From Lingula anatina (Eukaryota; Brachiopoda; Lingulata; Lingulida; Lingulidae), in the NCBI RefSeq assembly GCF_001039355.2, contig NW_019774180.1:342042-406041 (forward strand): a stretch of DNA of 64,000 nucleotides, in the 5' to 3' direction. The position numbers and the translations under genes were made by a program. Each line of letters starts with the position of its first letter. Position 1 is the first letter of the stretch. Below, in pieces: positions 38,701-58,230 of the stretch. The notes beneath the pieces were generated by a model. The model was not told the origin of the DNA. It did not search any database and saw nothing but the letters and a program-made list of their open reading frames with translations.

Positions 38701-39227
38701 TAAAGGATTTTATTATTTTATTATTGTACCTTTTTATTATTGTACCTTTTTGTTCCGCTGAATAAAAATGTATTGAAGTAAGGGATTGCTATACAATAAC
38801 TGAAATAAAAAACATGATAATATGTTTTGCCAAAACCACAAAATGAGCAATACAAGAGTTCAAAATATGTATTAACAAGATATCCAGTGTTTAATGTTCC
38901 CCTATAAATTCTGGGGTTTCATTCAAATAACAATCAAGACTTAAACAGTATGCAGACCATTCATTCAAAAGTTTAAATGCACAATGTTTATCTTTTGGGT
39001 AGGATGCTGAGGCTCACAAGGAGTCTTGGACGGAGATGATCTGTACCGTGTTGTATCTACTACTGCAGTTGCCAGACCAGGATTTCCACGCCCTCTTGCC
39101 TGTAGTGTTCAGCTGGATAAATCAGCTTATCTGCCATGTGGAGAACCAAAGGTTGAAAGATGCAATAGCCAAGTGGCTTCACAAGGTAGGACACATGAAT
39201 GGATGGAGTGGCCATGATGCAAAATGA
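6319..39227 (+). CDS. ARFGEF3: ARFGEF3 / BIG3 (brefeldin A-inhibited GEF family, non-canonical member), complete, 33 coding exons
   Basis: Large scaffold of the BIG/Sec7 family; vertebrate BIG3 is linked to secretory granules and prohibitin binding. Exons: 6319-6403, 7366-7417, 7875-7956, 16584-16718, 17329-17397, 18238-18354, 18998-19043, 19577-19661, 20051-20161, 20778-20939, 21174-21306, 21714-21829, 22409-22581, 23029-23349, 23704-23879, 24251-24407, 24641-24745, 24957-25175, 25498-25738, 26029-26130, 26391-26585, 27561-27798, 28178-28357, 30299-30554, 30739-30913, 31287-31948, 32392-32562, 32997-33114, 33478-33837, 34960-35126, 36412-37068, 38417-38682, 39003-39227. All phases agree; total 6357 nt, 2118 aa (human protein about 2177). 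The start [17 protein letters not shown] resembles the human start. Landmarks in order: [37 protein letters not shown], Sec7-like region (aa 456-673), [81 protein letters not shown]. Intron 3 carries the TRPC fragment and the DIRS element. One donor (after 26130, GTTAGC) is weak. Confidence 0.95.
6482..6540. repeat. (ATT)n microsatellite
   Basis: About twenty uninterrupted ATT units inside the first ARFGEF3 intron. Confidence 0.95.
8277..8710 (+). repeat. Six-copy tandem repeat, unit ~80-85 bp, with two copies shortened
   Basis: Diverged tandem copies start near 8277, 8362, 8408, 8490, 8573 and 8634. Each full copy has the order GATCTC...GCTGA, CTGCAAACGAAGTCCCTTGAA, ATGAAAATTGCCTTCTT, then TCGCTTGGA-like sequence. 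The second and fifth copies lack the central block of roughly 30 bases. It lies in ARFGEF3 intron 3 just left of the TRPC exons. Short open frames across it differ between copies and look like chance. No function can be assigned. Confidence 0.75.
8983..10491 (+). CDS. TRPC-type cation channel gene fragment (three exons: S2/S3 to EWKF motif), truncated at both ends
   Basis: Three exons with matching phases: 8983-9424, 9850-10045, 10451-10491 (broken by an N at 10492). They encode about 226 residues of the transmembrane core of a canonical TRP channel: [28 protein letters not shown] (S3), [29 protein letters not shown] (S4-S5 linker, strongly TRPC), pore region [13 protein letters not shown]6 end [16 protein letters not shown] and then EWKFARTKL. 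The first exon starts in phase 1 (codon G|GT, glycine), as at the equivalent TRPC boundary. The exon that should precede it is absent in the 1 kb back to ARFGEF3 exon 3, and the TRP-box side is cut off by the N, poly-T and the DIRS element. Frames are open, and introns are kept, so this is a genomic duplicate or a misjoin, not a retrocopy. It is most like TRPC1/4/5; the exact subfamily is uncertain. Confidence 0.85.
10492..10509. other. Assembly scar: single N plus poly-T run
   Basis: One unresolved base followed by 17 T's sits exactly where the third TRPC exon should continue and where the DIRS element begins. Read on the minus strand it would be a poly-A run after the recombinase ORF. It may be a scaffold join, a sequencing fault at a homopolymer, or a true poly-A end. 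Confidence 0.7.
10543..11772 (-). CDS. DIRS-like tyrosine recombinase
   Basis: The open frame is 409 codons; the recombinase proper begins near residue 95 ([20 protein letters not shown]), so the N-terminal 95 residues, which overlap the end of the RT frame, may be partly untranslated. The core-binding part contains [16 protein letters not shown] and the SALSAFV helix. Catalytic residues seen: Arg in [12 protein letters not shown], His-x-x-Arg in [10 protein letters not shown], Trp in RTAGWSNN (the usual His/Trp position), and the nucleophile Tyr in TFSRFYNK near the C-terminus. The enzyme would join the circular DNA copy into the target without an integrase-type target duplication. The set of catalytic residues is complete, so activity is possible. 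Confidence 0.9.
   Translation of the reverse strand: MVCKLKLCISSFQYAESGPSEAADRPGRHLADSSTVGHTAMVPSPPSDALQRTSAVAANTQNPEPSAQKRGGAPTVRQDEADGMFVIGKSLQEKGISGKTQDIIMQSWRTGTRKQYNTYIKKWINYCTKLNYDPFQPSVPQILGFLTELFEAGLNYSAICTARSALSAFVQLKDSSTLGSNQLIKRFIKGVFHSRPSFPRYQTTWDTNIVLAYLEKLSPVSELSDKDLTLKLVMLVALISGQRCQSIHLMNLKTVLKTDTGVAFLIDALVKQSRPTKDQPIINLPGFPENSRLCVLNVLHEYLIRTSKYRSSGVSQLFLSYNRPFNPVKKDTIARWIKTVMLKAGVDTSVFKAHSTRAASTSKAFAANIPLSTILRTAGWSNNNTFSRFYNKPTVSQNTSFAFSVLEKL
11343..13325 (-). CDS. DIRS-like reverse transcriptase / RNase H polyprotein
   Basis: RT motifs in order: [32 protein letters not shown] (motif A), [15 protein letters not shown] (motif B), [12 protein letters not shown] (YxDD box, intact) and [10 protein letters not shown]. 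RNase [40 protein letters not shown] and [15 protein letters not shown], with the acidic residues kept. A following block, [41 protein letters not shown], matches the region that in DIRS1-type elements has been likened to phage DNA methyltransferases; this assignment is tentative. The codon at 13325 is TTG and the frame stays open upstream (LTSDPVIL is preceded by SLLEWQK) into the end of the gag-like frame, so translation probably starts by frameshift or within that overlap. The 3' end overlaps the recombinase frame by 430 nt. Confidence 0.92.
   Translation of the reverse strand: MTSDPVILSYVVGVKLDFTEQPVQDFEPNSLNFSSAEQLIVDSEIKKLLDKGVIISSNEEPGQFVSPIFLRPKKDGTHRMILNLRKLNSCIKYHHFKMDTVQTCLNLMTPNCYLASLDLKHAYYSVPVAPEFQKYLKFRWKGSLFSYVALPNGLASAPRIWTKLLKPVLAQLRSKAYISSIYLDDLYLQGETKEACEENVRETVQLLSKLGFVIHEQKSTLVPVQIMDHLGFTLNSRSMTVMLTSERRANIVSKLMDRMKKPKCTIRQGAQLIGSLVSALPGVQYGELHYRSLEMDKILALKKNRGNFDAHMIFSNKAITDIVWWIDNINLAKNLRLPNPDCIIQTDASKMGWGAVLQESTTGGRWQKCEMTKHINFLELRAAQLGLRSFQKDICGKHVQLQMDNTTAVAYIRNMGGTHSSECNEITLSIWKWAIKHNIWLSATHIPGVLNVVADKHSRYFNDRTEWSLSPSIFEHLAAFLGRPSVDLFASRLNHKTELYYAWKPDPHALAIDAFQQSWSVNLNYAFPPFSMLNQVLQKLQTDQADILLIAPLWATQPWFPVLLQMLYREPVLLPPTHKILSLPHKKGEVHPLSDKMRLMACLLSGKAYKKRVFQAKLKTLLCNLGGLAHENSTTPTSKNGLITALNSIMIPFSQVCHKY
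13394..14895 (-). CDS. DIRS-like gag protein, split by one apparent frameshift
   Basis: An ATG at 14895 opens a 144-codon Ser/Lys-rich frame (to 14461). A second frame (to 13394) is listed from a GTG at 14464 but remains open upstream to about 14640, where it encodes an acidic then Ser/Arg-rich stretch that looks more protein-like than the overlapping first frame. The simplest reading is one gag ORF with a one- or two-base indel around 14640, real or from sequencing. The second part has a heptad-like N-terminus ([20 protein letters not shown]), an acidic DSDSSD tract, and a basic Arg/Lys/Asn-rich C-terminus typical of nucleic-acid-binding gag tails. No zinc knuckle is visible. Function is inferred from position. 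Confidence 0.7.
15111..16583 (+). other. Rest of ARFGEF3 intron 3, no supported gene
   Basis: No gene is supported here. A 66-codon open frame (15203-15403, containing [13 protein letters not shown]) resembles no family I recognise and has no coding support beyond its length; it could be a remnant of the TRPC fragment on the far side of the DIRS insertion, but nothing in it shows that. The rest is AT-rich intron ending at the acceptor at 16582-16583. Confidence 0.5.
17025..17197. mobile_element. MITE with ~38-bp inverted ends and TACAG target duplication
   Basis: The ends CTGGGGTAGCGCTA and TAGCGCTACCCCAG are perfect inverted copies; similarity then continues with gaps through TTTAGCCAAAT on the left and its inverse on the right. 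TACAG occurs directly before (17020-17024) and directly after (17198-17202). Length is 173 bp, non-coding, in ARFGEF3 intron 4. The superfamily is not clear from a 5-bp duplication. Confidence 0.8.
22571..22660 (+). repeat. Diverged local duplication of the exon 13 splice-donor region
   Basis: The exon end and donor (GGACCAAGGTAATACTTGTTAG) is followed 48 bases later by a close copy (GGGCCAAGGTAATGCTAG). The spacing is a multiple of three, but use of the second donor would read an in-frame TAG at once, so it is not a coding alternative. Confidence 0.55.
23029..24407 (+). other. ARFGEF3: Degenerate Sec7-like region of ARFGEF3 (exons 14-16, aa ~456-673)
   Basis: These three exons line up with the end of a Sec7 domain. 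Where active ARF exchange factors carry the loop FRLPGEAQ followed by a KIDRxMEKFA helix, this protein reads [18 protein letters not shown], so the catalytic glutamate and the FRLPG loop are missing. The second motif (canonical ADTAYxLAYSxIMLNTDLH) appears as [20 protein letters not shown], which loses the conserved Asn and His. The following segment, [18 protein letters not shown], matches the last Sec7 helices. This agrees with vertebrate BIG3, regarded as lacking normal GEF activity. Confidence 0.75.
23948..23991. repeat. Perfect 22-bp tandem duplication
   Basis: Two adjacent identical 22-bp copies beginning AATTAAAGAAGCATG in ARFGEF3 intron 15. Confidence 0.9.
26711..27284. mobile_element. 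574-bp MITE-like element with >=21-bp perfect terminal inverted repeats
   Basis: The left end GCAAGGCTGACACTTGCACG and the right end CGTGCAAGTGTCAGCCTTGC are exact inverses. The interior is much richer in CpG than the host intron and is built from recurring short words such as TCGTGCCA, GCGTGAAC and CTCGTCGGGA, in both orientations. Flanks read ATAAA before and ATAAG after, so a short ATAA duplication is possible but not firm. No transposase frame is present. It sits in ARFGEF3 intron 21. Confidence 0.75.
28700..29580 (-). pseudogene. Decayed TatD-family (TATDN2-like) nuclease gene, antisense in ARFGEF3 intron 23
   Basis: Reading the minus strand, successive pieces match the TatD metal-dependent DNase fold in the right order: [21 protein letters not shown], then [20 protein letters not shown], then [19 protein letters not shown]. 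The LLETDAPY segment (about 29044-29070) is the TatD signature near the active site, and HCFSG-like plus FPN...F are typical of the same family; here the expected His before CFSG is Pro. Frames are broken by at least one shift (between about 29285 and 29250) and several in-frame stops (for example just after FPGY and before the PPETLG segment), so it is not functional. No introns are seen within the homologous part, which fits a retrocopy or a gene carried by a mobile element. Confidence 0.7.
29590..29695 (-). repeat. Second, diverged copy of the TatD pseudogene's 3' flank
   Basis: The stretch around 29623-29690 (AATGATCTCATATTGGTGG, GATGGTGCCC) repeats the sequence at 28834-28895 (AATGGTCTCATATTGAGGG, GATGGTGCCC). 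Similarity extends toward the left of each copy. This implies a tandem duplication or two overlapping insertions of the same element. Confidence 0.6.
35478..35782. repeat. (CA)n-(CT)n microsatellite interrupted by a 152-base N gap
   Basis: The order is CA repeat (from 35478), CT repeat (to 35540), N's 35541-35692, CT repeat (35693-35742), CA repeat (to 35782). The arrangement is symmetrical around the gap. It lies in ARFGEF3 intron 30. Open frames across it are artefacts of the dinucleotide repeat. Confidence 0.97.
37447..37608. repeat. Perfect 29-bp inverted repeat with 104-bp spacer (hairpin or MITE-like)
   Basis: 37447-37475 and 37580-37608 are exact inverse copies; the core is CTTCACCCCATAAAGGCC and GGCCTTTATGGGGTGAAG. 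No clear target duplication. A related but diverged half copy (TTTTTCTTTACACCATAAGG) lies at about 40657-40678. It is in ARFGEF3 intron 31. Confidence 0.85.
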
Positions 39228-41722
39228 ACTTAAAAGAAGAAATATGCTATTACATTTGAGGACAACTTTGAATTGGTGACTCTGGTATAGAGGGATAAAT
39301 ATCTTCAGTTATTTTTAAGAAATGGAAACATTACTGGTTAACACATGAATGTGCATAAAAGCCACATAATTAGAAGCAAAAAAAAAAAAATCAAATAGTG
39401 TTACTACTTTAAGCACATCAAAGGAACTTGATTGGTAGCAAATAAGAGCTTAGACATGGCAAAAACTAGCTTCAAGAAAGTGAAACACTTAACCACAGTA
39501 CAAATATTGGCATTTTTATTTTTTTCTCATTTTTATTTATTCGTTTTTGGTTTGTTAGGGTAATGCATTATGGATTAATTCTCTGTAACTCCAGTTTAGC
39601 ATGAACAAAATAATGCATTTCAGCTTTTACTGTACATCAGAGGTAACTTGATGGGTATCATATGAGTGCTTTTCAAGGGCAGAGATAAAAATTAGCATGT
39701 TGGATAGAGTTTAACTGTGTAATCAGTAATGCTGACAAAATACATAGATCTACCGTTAAACGTGTTGTTAGCAATAAGGTAAATCTAGAAAATGTTGAGA
39801 AATGTGCTTCTTAAAAATATTATGGAATATGAGTAAACAAGTATGTTTGGCAAGCGTGTATAATTGTACTGTGTGAGGCTTCAGTTCCTTTGAGGAACAT
39901 AATAAACTCAGTCATATTACAGACTATAATGTTTTAAGGACTGTGAAAGTGTGACATGTTTTTTTGGGTTACATGTTCACTGCTTTGACAATCAGAGCAT
40001 GGTCTCCAAAACATTCAGCACTTGTGTATTCAGTTGCTTAACAAACAGTATTATATAAATGGGAATTTTATTAGAGGCTATTTGATACAGTAGGTGAGAG
40101 GTATGTTTATATCTAAGCATAAAGAAAAACAACTTATGAAAAGGAAAGCCAAGACATGTTCTCCTTTTGTGGAGCAGTTTTAAAAAGTAACAGAATCGGA
40201 AAGCGTAAACAATTTGTTTTGGGATAGAAGGCAGGAGAAATCTACCTATATTTTTTAATTTCATGAAAAATTAGACATAAACAGTTTTGGCCCAAAAAAT
40301 GACAATTTACCATTACTGTGAAGAAATGTTATAGTCATGATTACTGTTAAGTGTTACTGTTACTGTAAACTATTTAATTGAATGTTTTTGGGGTGTCTTT
40401 GCTATCTTAATGCAATGAACAAACAGTGTCTAGGCTCTCTATTTAAATAAGAACCTACATGTACATTTACTGGGTTCTAGATTCAAACTTCACTTTATTT
40501 TTGTATTTGTATTTACCTGCCATGTAAGATACCCATGTTTATAACTAAACACATCCTACACATTCTGGCTTCAGATTTAATTTGTTGCCAAACTGAAGGC
40601 ATTTGATATGGGGCTCCAATGTACATGTATAATTTATCCTTGGAATGGGTATTGATTTTTTTCTTTACACCATAAGGAGGCAAGTTTTGGGGTTTTTTTT
40701 GGTTTAAATTCAGTTTCATCTTACATAACAGGAAAGAGTGGGGATTTCCAGTTGTGTGGTATAATATTTGTTATCAGTTAATTTGTGTGTACGTGACTGT
40801 GGGCGTCTCAACAGCTTGTTTATATTCTTGAATTTTGTTTCAACATGAAAAAAATTTATTTCTTTTTGTATTATGGTTTTGTTTTTATGCTTTTAAAGTA
40901 TCACAAGAGGGATCAAAATGTTTACTTAAACATAATATTGTAATCATTTTGTTTTGCTTGTTGGAAATTAAATGTTGTGATAAACAAGGATATGATACTT
41001 TGTATTTTTGCATTTGGGTCATTTAATGATTTTTATTATAATTTTCCTTTTTTGTGTGCAATTTGTGTCACAACTGTTATTCAGTTACATATCTATTGGT
41101 TGTATGAAACCAAATTTCACAAGCTCTTATGGGCGATAAACTTATAAACCTTTTATTGAAGCAAAATTAAGCTTCTTAGAAAATTTAATTTGCAAAAATT
41201 TTTGTTAAGAAAACCACCCAAACTTAATAAGATTCTGTCAGTGGTTCTGTATAAGTGCATGCCTAAATTAGTGTTTACGGCGAATTGATTGGTTTTTAAC
41301 AGTTTCAAAGAGCCTACAAAGCAGCTGAGGCACAACCACAAGTGCTGCAGTGGTTAGGCTGTGGCATATCCATGGGGGAAGAAAAAAATATGTACTTTTT
41401 TAAAAATGAACATTTTGGAAAGATCACCACGTTTGAAGCTAGTGAGAGAGAATTTCAATACTCAACATGGATCTTAAATCACACTCTCGTCTCTTGAGAA
41501 CAGTGTAAATGGTCTTAACTCGATATTTTTGGTTGAAATAGGGGATGCAGAAAATAAAACTTCGTCAAATTTTCTGTGGGATTTTCAGGAATTGTAAAAT
41601 TGAATTTTTTCTTTATGGCTGTTGTAGAAAGGGAGTCTCTCAGAATTTTAATATAAAATTATATTTTGTTAAGTATTTGACATTTTTTTTGAAGTACCCT
41701 GTTTAAAATTTCTTTAAAATCA

Positions 41723-41804
41723 AGTTCAAATGAAATGCATATGCCTTACATTATTACACATATAGTTCAAATGAAATGCATATGCCTTACATTATTACAC
41801 ATAT
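41723..41804. repeat. Perfect 41-bp tandem duplication
   Basis: Two adjacent identical 41-base copies, 41723-41763 and 41764-41804, beginning AGTTCAAATGAAATGCATAT. Identity suggests recent origin. Confidence 0.95.
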
Positions 41805-42945
41805 AAGACCAACAGTTGTTACATGTTACACATGGTTTATTTAAAAATGTTTGATTCCACTGGTAGAATACAGACTATAACACTAGCTTGTAAATAATAA
41901 GTAAAGACTCTCTCACTAAAGCAGACTATATGATGCAGACTACATTGCATAGCAAATTTAGGCATCAGTGGCTATTGAAAACCTGCACTTAAGGAAAAGC
42001 CCAGAAAGTATCTATCTCCAAAATGTAAAACTGCAACTCCTATACATACAAATTTAACATTCTGACTATACCAACATTTGGCTCTTGAATGAAAGTGGAA
42101 ATATCCATATAACAAAAGATGCTGGATAAGCTTGACCATTGTCCACTCTACACTGACCAGTCTCTGACTAGCTTTCAGATATGCTCACTGACCAGCAGTA
42201 AGAAACAGTCTGTCTCTAATCTGTTGTGCTCTGCACAAAGACTTTCAATACCAAAATAATTCTTACCTTGACAAGCCCTCTGTAGAAAAAAAAAATTATC
42301 TTACTTATCATTACAAAGCTACAGCAAAAAATTTGCTTTTTCAACCATGTGGTGCAAGTTTTCAATAGCTGCATATTATATACTCAAATGCCTGATGCTT
42401 AAGAAAGTTAATATACAATTTCACCATTTATTGACACGTAAATATTTCTTTAAAAAAAAATTCACAAAATGTACCAAAAGTGGGAACCCTGTTAAGACGT
42501 TGCACAACACAGAGAAGGAATGAAGTAATTCCAGCACCATTATAGCCCCCTCCTGTGCTTTTCTTTTCTTAACTTCTATCAAAATCTTATACATTAAAAA
42601 TCTCTTCTGTTCTTTGAGAACAAACAAACCCCTTATATATATATAAAAAACATTCTTCACAAATTGACATCACTTTAGCGAGAACAGCCAAAACCACTTT
42701 TTCTCTGTCTCCTCATACATTTTACTTTTGATTTCTGTCGGAAAGCGACTACTCAGATATACTGAAGCAAATATTAAGACATCTGTTTCTACATCCTTAA
42801 TGGGTAAAAGGATAATACATGCATTACTAAAGACTGAGCTCTGGAATGACTCCACCAAAAGTGAAGATGTTTGTATATGTTTTGCATTGTCATGTTGATC
42901 CTCATTCAGAAACAGTGACTTAAGTATGTGGTATACACACACATG

Positions 42946-42947
<2 letters not shown>

Positions 42948-42978
<31 letters not shown>
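42948..42978. repeat. (AT)n microsatellite
   Basis: A nearly pure TA run downstream of the RUNX coding region. Confidence 0.9.
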
Positions 42979-43637
42979 TAGATGGAAAGTTGAAAATGTC
43001 TGCCACTCAAAGTCTAAATAGTTGTATGTGTTGACATTATACTTACAAAACAACAGATTGTGCTGTTACATGAATGTAAGTTTAAATTTCCATCACAACA
43101 CCCAGTTTCACCTGCACATGATACTTACTATATTTATAATACAAATAAAGAGAAAATGAAAAAAAATCCACATTGTTAAAGTAAATCCTTCTGTATTTCA
43201 TGCATTAAATAACCCTCCACTAATATACATGTTTTCAGTTTCAACCAAATCTGGCTCACTGCCAAGGTAATGACTAGTCTCAAAAGTAAAGAGAGTATTC
43301 GAGTTTATCCTCATATGTGTCTACATACAAACATCCTTTTACATCCTTAATCATTAACTTAAAGGTCATACACATAAACAAAGCAAACATAGAAAACATG
43401 AGATCATGAACGGGTACACTGCAAAGAGAAATATTTTCACGACACAAGGCACTATACTTTGGTAAATGGCTTTAGTTTTCAGAGACATGAGAAATGGTCC
43501 TGTGTGCACACTTGAGTTCAATAAATAAAGCACAAACACACTGGGTACGGCACCACAGTAACACCAGTGACAAGTCAGAGTGAATAATAATGATAATAAA
43601 GATTCATACTTGTAAATGCAGTGCTTTACACCCTCCT

Positions 43638-43668
43638 TTCTCTCTCTCTCTCTCTCACTCTCTTTCTG
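43638..43668. repeat. CT-rich microsatellite
   Basis: (TC)n with minor interruptions, about 250 bases downstream of the RUNX stop codon, so probably in its 3' UTR. Confidence 0.8.
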
Positions 43669-43915
43669 TCTTTCTCTTGTATACAATACTGGTTCAAATC
43701 AAATATTATGTATAAACCCCATGTATATAAATTCTGCTAGGGTTTTCTATGTCACTATCCTCATAGTGCTGTCTGCCCTAAAGTGTCTCTGCCTTATGAG
43801 GCAGCCAAGCTTCCAGTACAAGCTGCCTACTGACAGTCACATGGCTTACAAATGAGCACATATAGTGTCCCTAATTTTACCAAAATCGTTCATCAGTTCC
43901 ATCCAGTCCATATAG

Positions 43916-56628
<12,713 letters not shown>

Positions 56629-56657
56629 TTAATGTTGTGTGTTTGAGGATCTTAGCC

Positions 56658-56672
56658 AAACCACTGCGGTTT
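56658..56672 (-). promoter_or_regulatory. Paired, inverted RUNX-binding words upstream of the proximal RUNX start
   Basis: AAACCACTGCGGTTT is a near-palindrome of two opposed RUNX words: TGCGGT fits the TGYGGT consensus, the other arm (AGTGGT) is a weaker match. It lies 78 bases upstream of the proximal start codon, where P2 promoter or 5' UTR sequence is expected, so autoregulation is plausible. Confidence 0.45.
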
Positions 56673-56816
56673 CCTCAATGAACAAAAATGTGTCACTCAC
56701 GTGGGGTTTTATTATATACCACTCCTTAACGTGAATAACCTCATATTCCTCCGCTTGACCTGAAATGCATAGGAAACCGAAGCACACAAAAGGACTTCTC
56801 GTCATGTTAAGGCGCA

Positions 56817-58190
56817 ACAGGTAAGGTAACCTGGAATTAATATATATGTTACTTTGAAAAACGGCTTATGATAGCATTAGACACGCATTACAAAAAGGAA
56901 ACGCATTATTATTACGATGGAACTAGTTCCTGTTGCGGAAGATATTATAATGACTCATCTCCATATGCACTTGATTACCGCACGTTCTTTGTGCATTTTC
57001 GTTATTGGCGATTATTGACTCAAATTGTCTTTCCTATATCATTGATGAATGGTTCTAGTTAAGCAGATTGTGAATAATCGCGAAACAAACGGAAGGTCCC
57101 CTTTCCTAATAAGAACTTGATATTTAACCCCTACCGTAATTCATTGTGCAGTTGACTGTATTCGGAAGTCCGGGGAGTTCCTAGGGCTAGAAGAGGCTTA
57201 TGTATTTTTAACTAGAACTTAAAACTGGCATTACGTGGATTTATATTCCCATTGTTTAACACAAAAACTGACAGTAGAAGCTGAATTGAATAGATTATAA
57301 TGGCGTGTAAAACGTACAGATAAATTAACGAGTAAATATTCAAACATTTTACCGTGATGTGTCAGGTTTAAAATCTCCTCGTGTGCCACTCTTTACACCT
57401 CGTCTCATATCACTAGTTTTGCGTTGCGTTGGCTGTCTTATTTACTTCCAGCTCAAAGGTAGTCTTTCATACAGCAGAAAAACTTACAGCGCGCCAAATA
57501 ACGGTTCTTATTTAAGTTGAAAATCAAACTTACTACCTTGTAACCGCATTTTTATGAATGAAATAGTTTTATCGCCGCACTCAGACCCCGTGACTCTTGC
57601 GGTTACTATGGAATGTAGAAAGGCATACAAACTATTCATGTGTCACTCAGATTGGGTACAAAGACACCTGTCGGGACCAGTATCAAGAAACAAAGTCGAA
57701 TACTTTAACAAATTCAAATTATGCAGTATAAGTATAATGTAATTGTTGTTGGCCCCCATACGTCTGTATGGATCAAAGCGCTCCAGGTATTTTTTTAAAC
57801 TAATATCAGCTCGTAAGTTCCATTTACCAGCCTTGTTATTTGCTAACATACCTCACTTACTTTCAAATCAAATCCCTCTTTTTGTACACAGTGAGTGTGC
57901 TAAAACGCTTTTATCTTTTAGCAACCTAACGCTCTTATTTTTCCCCTGCGGATAAATGAGACATTATCGCTTCTGTTTTTATCTGTAATTTCGTCTAATT
58001 TCAATTTGCACTAATAAACACTTCGGGCTTGACACTTTGTTCACATTACATATTATTGATTTCTGTTACGCATCAGAGCATCATAATGATGTCAAATGCA
58101 AATTTTTAAATGCGTCAGGCTGCGTCAACCAAAATACTTCCTTGTTTTTACCAATGTGCGTACAGCGAAACTATTCCTAATGCATGCATT
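56817..58190. other. Intergenic DNA between the divergent RUNX (P2) and SUPT3H starts
   Basis: No coding region is supported. Some CpG-containing stretches occur (57060-57560). A distal RUNX P1 exon could lie here or further right, but I did not identify one. Confidence 0.4.
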
Positions 58191-58196
58191 AATGTC

Positions 58197-58230
58197 ATGC
58201 GCATGCGTGATTCATTGAAAATGGCAGCGC
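58197..58230 (+). promoter_or_regulatory. Likely SUPT3H promoter: NRF1-type and YY1-like sites
   Basis: TGCGCATGCG at 58198-58207 fits the palindromic NRF1 site (GCGCATGCGC) in nine of ten positions plus flank. GAAAATGGCAGC at 58217-58228 resembles the YY1 word AAAATGGCGGC found at transcription starts of housekeeping genes. The surrounding 58140-58600 is CpG-richer than the window average. A strong donor (CTCG|GTGAGT) after 58601 could end a first untranslated exon of SUPT3H. Confidence 0.5.

Larger units (their letters stand above)
39228..43915. other. Intergenic region between convergent ARFGEF3 and RUNX, with both 3' UTRs
   Basis: No coding region is supported. It must contain the ARFGEF3 3' UTR at the left and the RUNX 3' UTR at the right. 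An AATAAA at about 39900 is one candidate for the ARFGEF3 end. It also holds the direct repeat at 41723-41804, an (AT)n run at about 42948-42978 and a CT tract at about 43638-43668. Small open frames in it are short and lack any family match. Confidence 0.6.

Noticed and set aside
43366-43686. 106-codon minus-strand frame downstream of RUNX
   Set aside because: Starts in a CT/GA tract and lies in the likely RUNX 3' UTR; composition is low-complexity then random.
56629-56817. Minus-strand 62-codon frame upstream of RUNX as a distal (P1) first exon
   Set aside because: No likeness to known RUNX distal N-termini; a proximal 5' UTR is the more economical reading.
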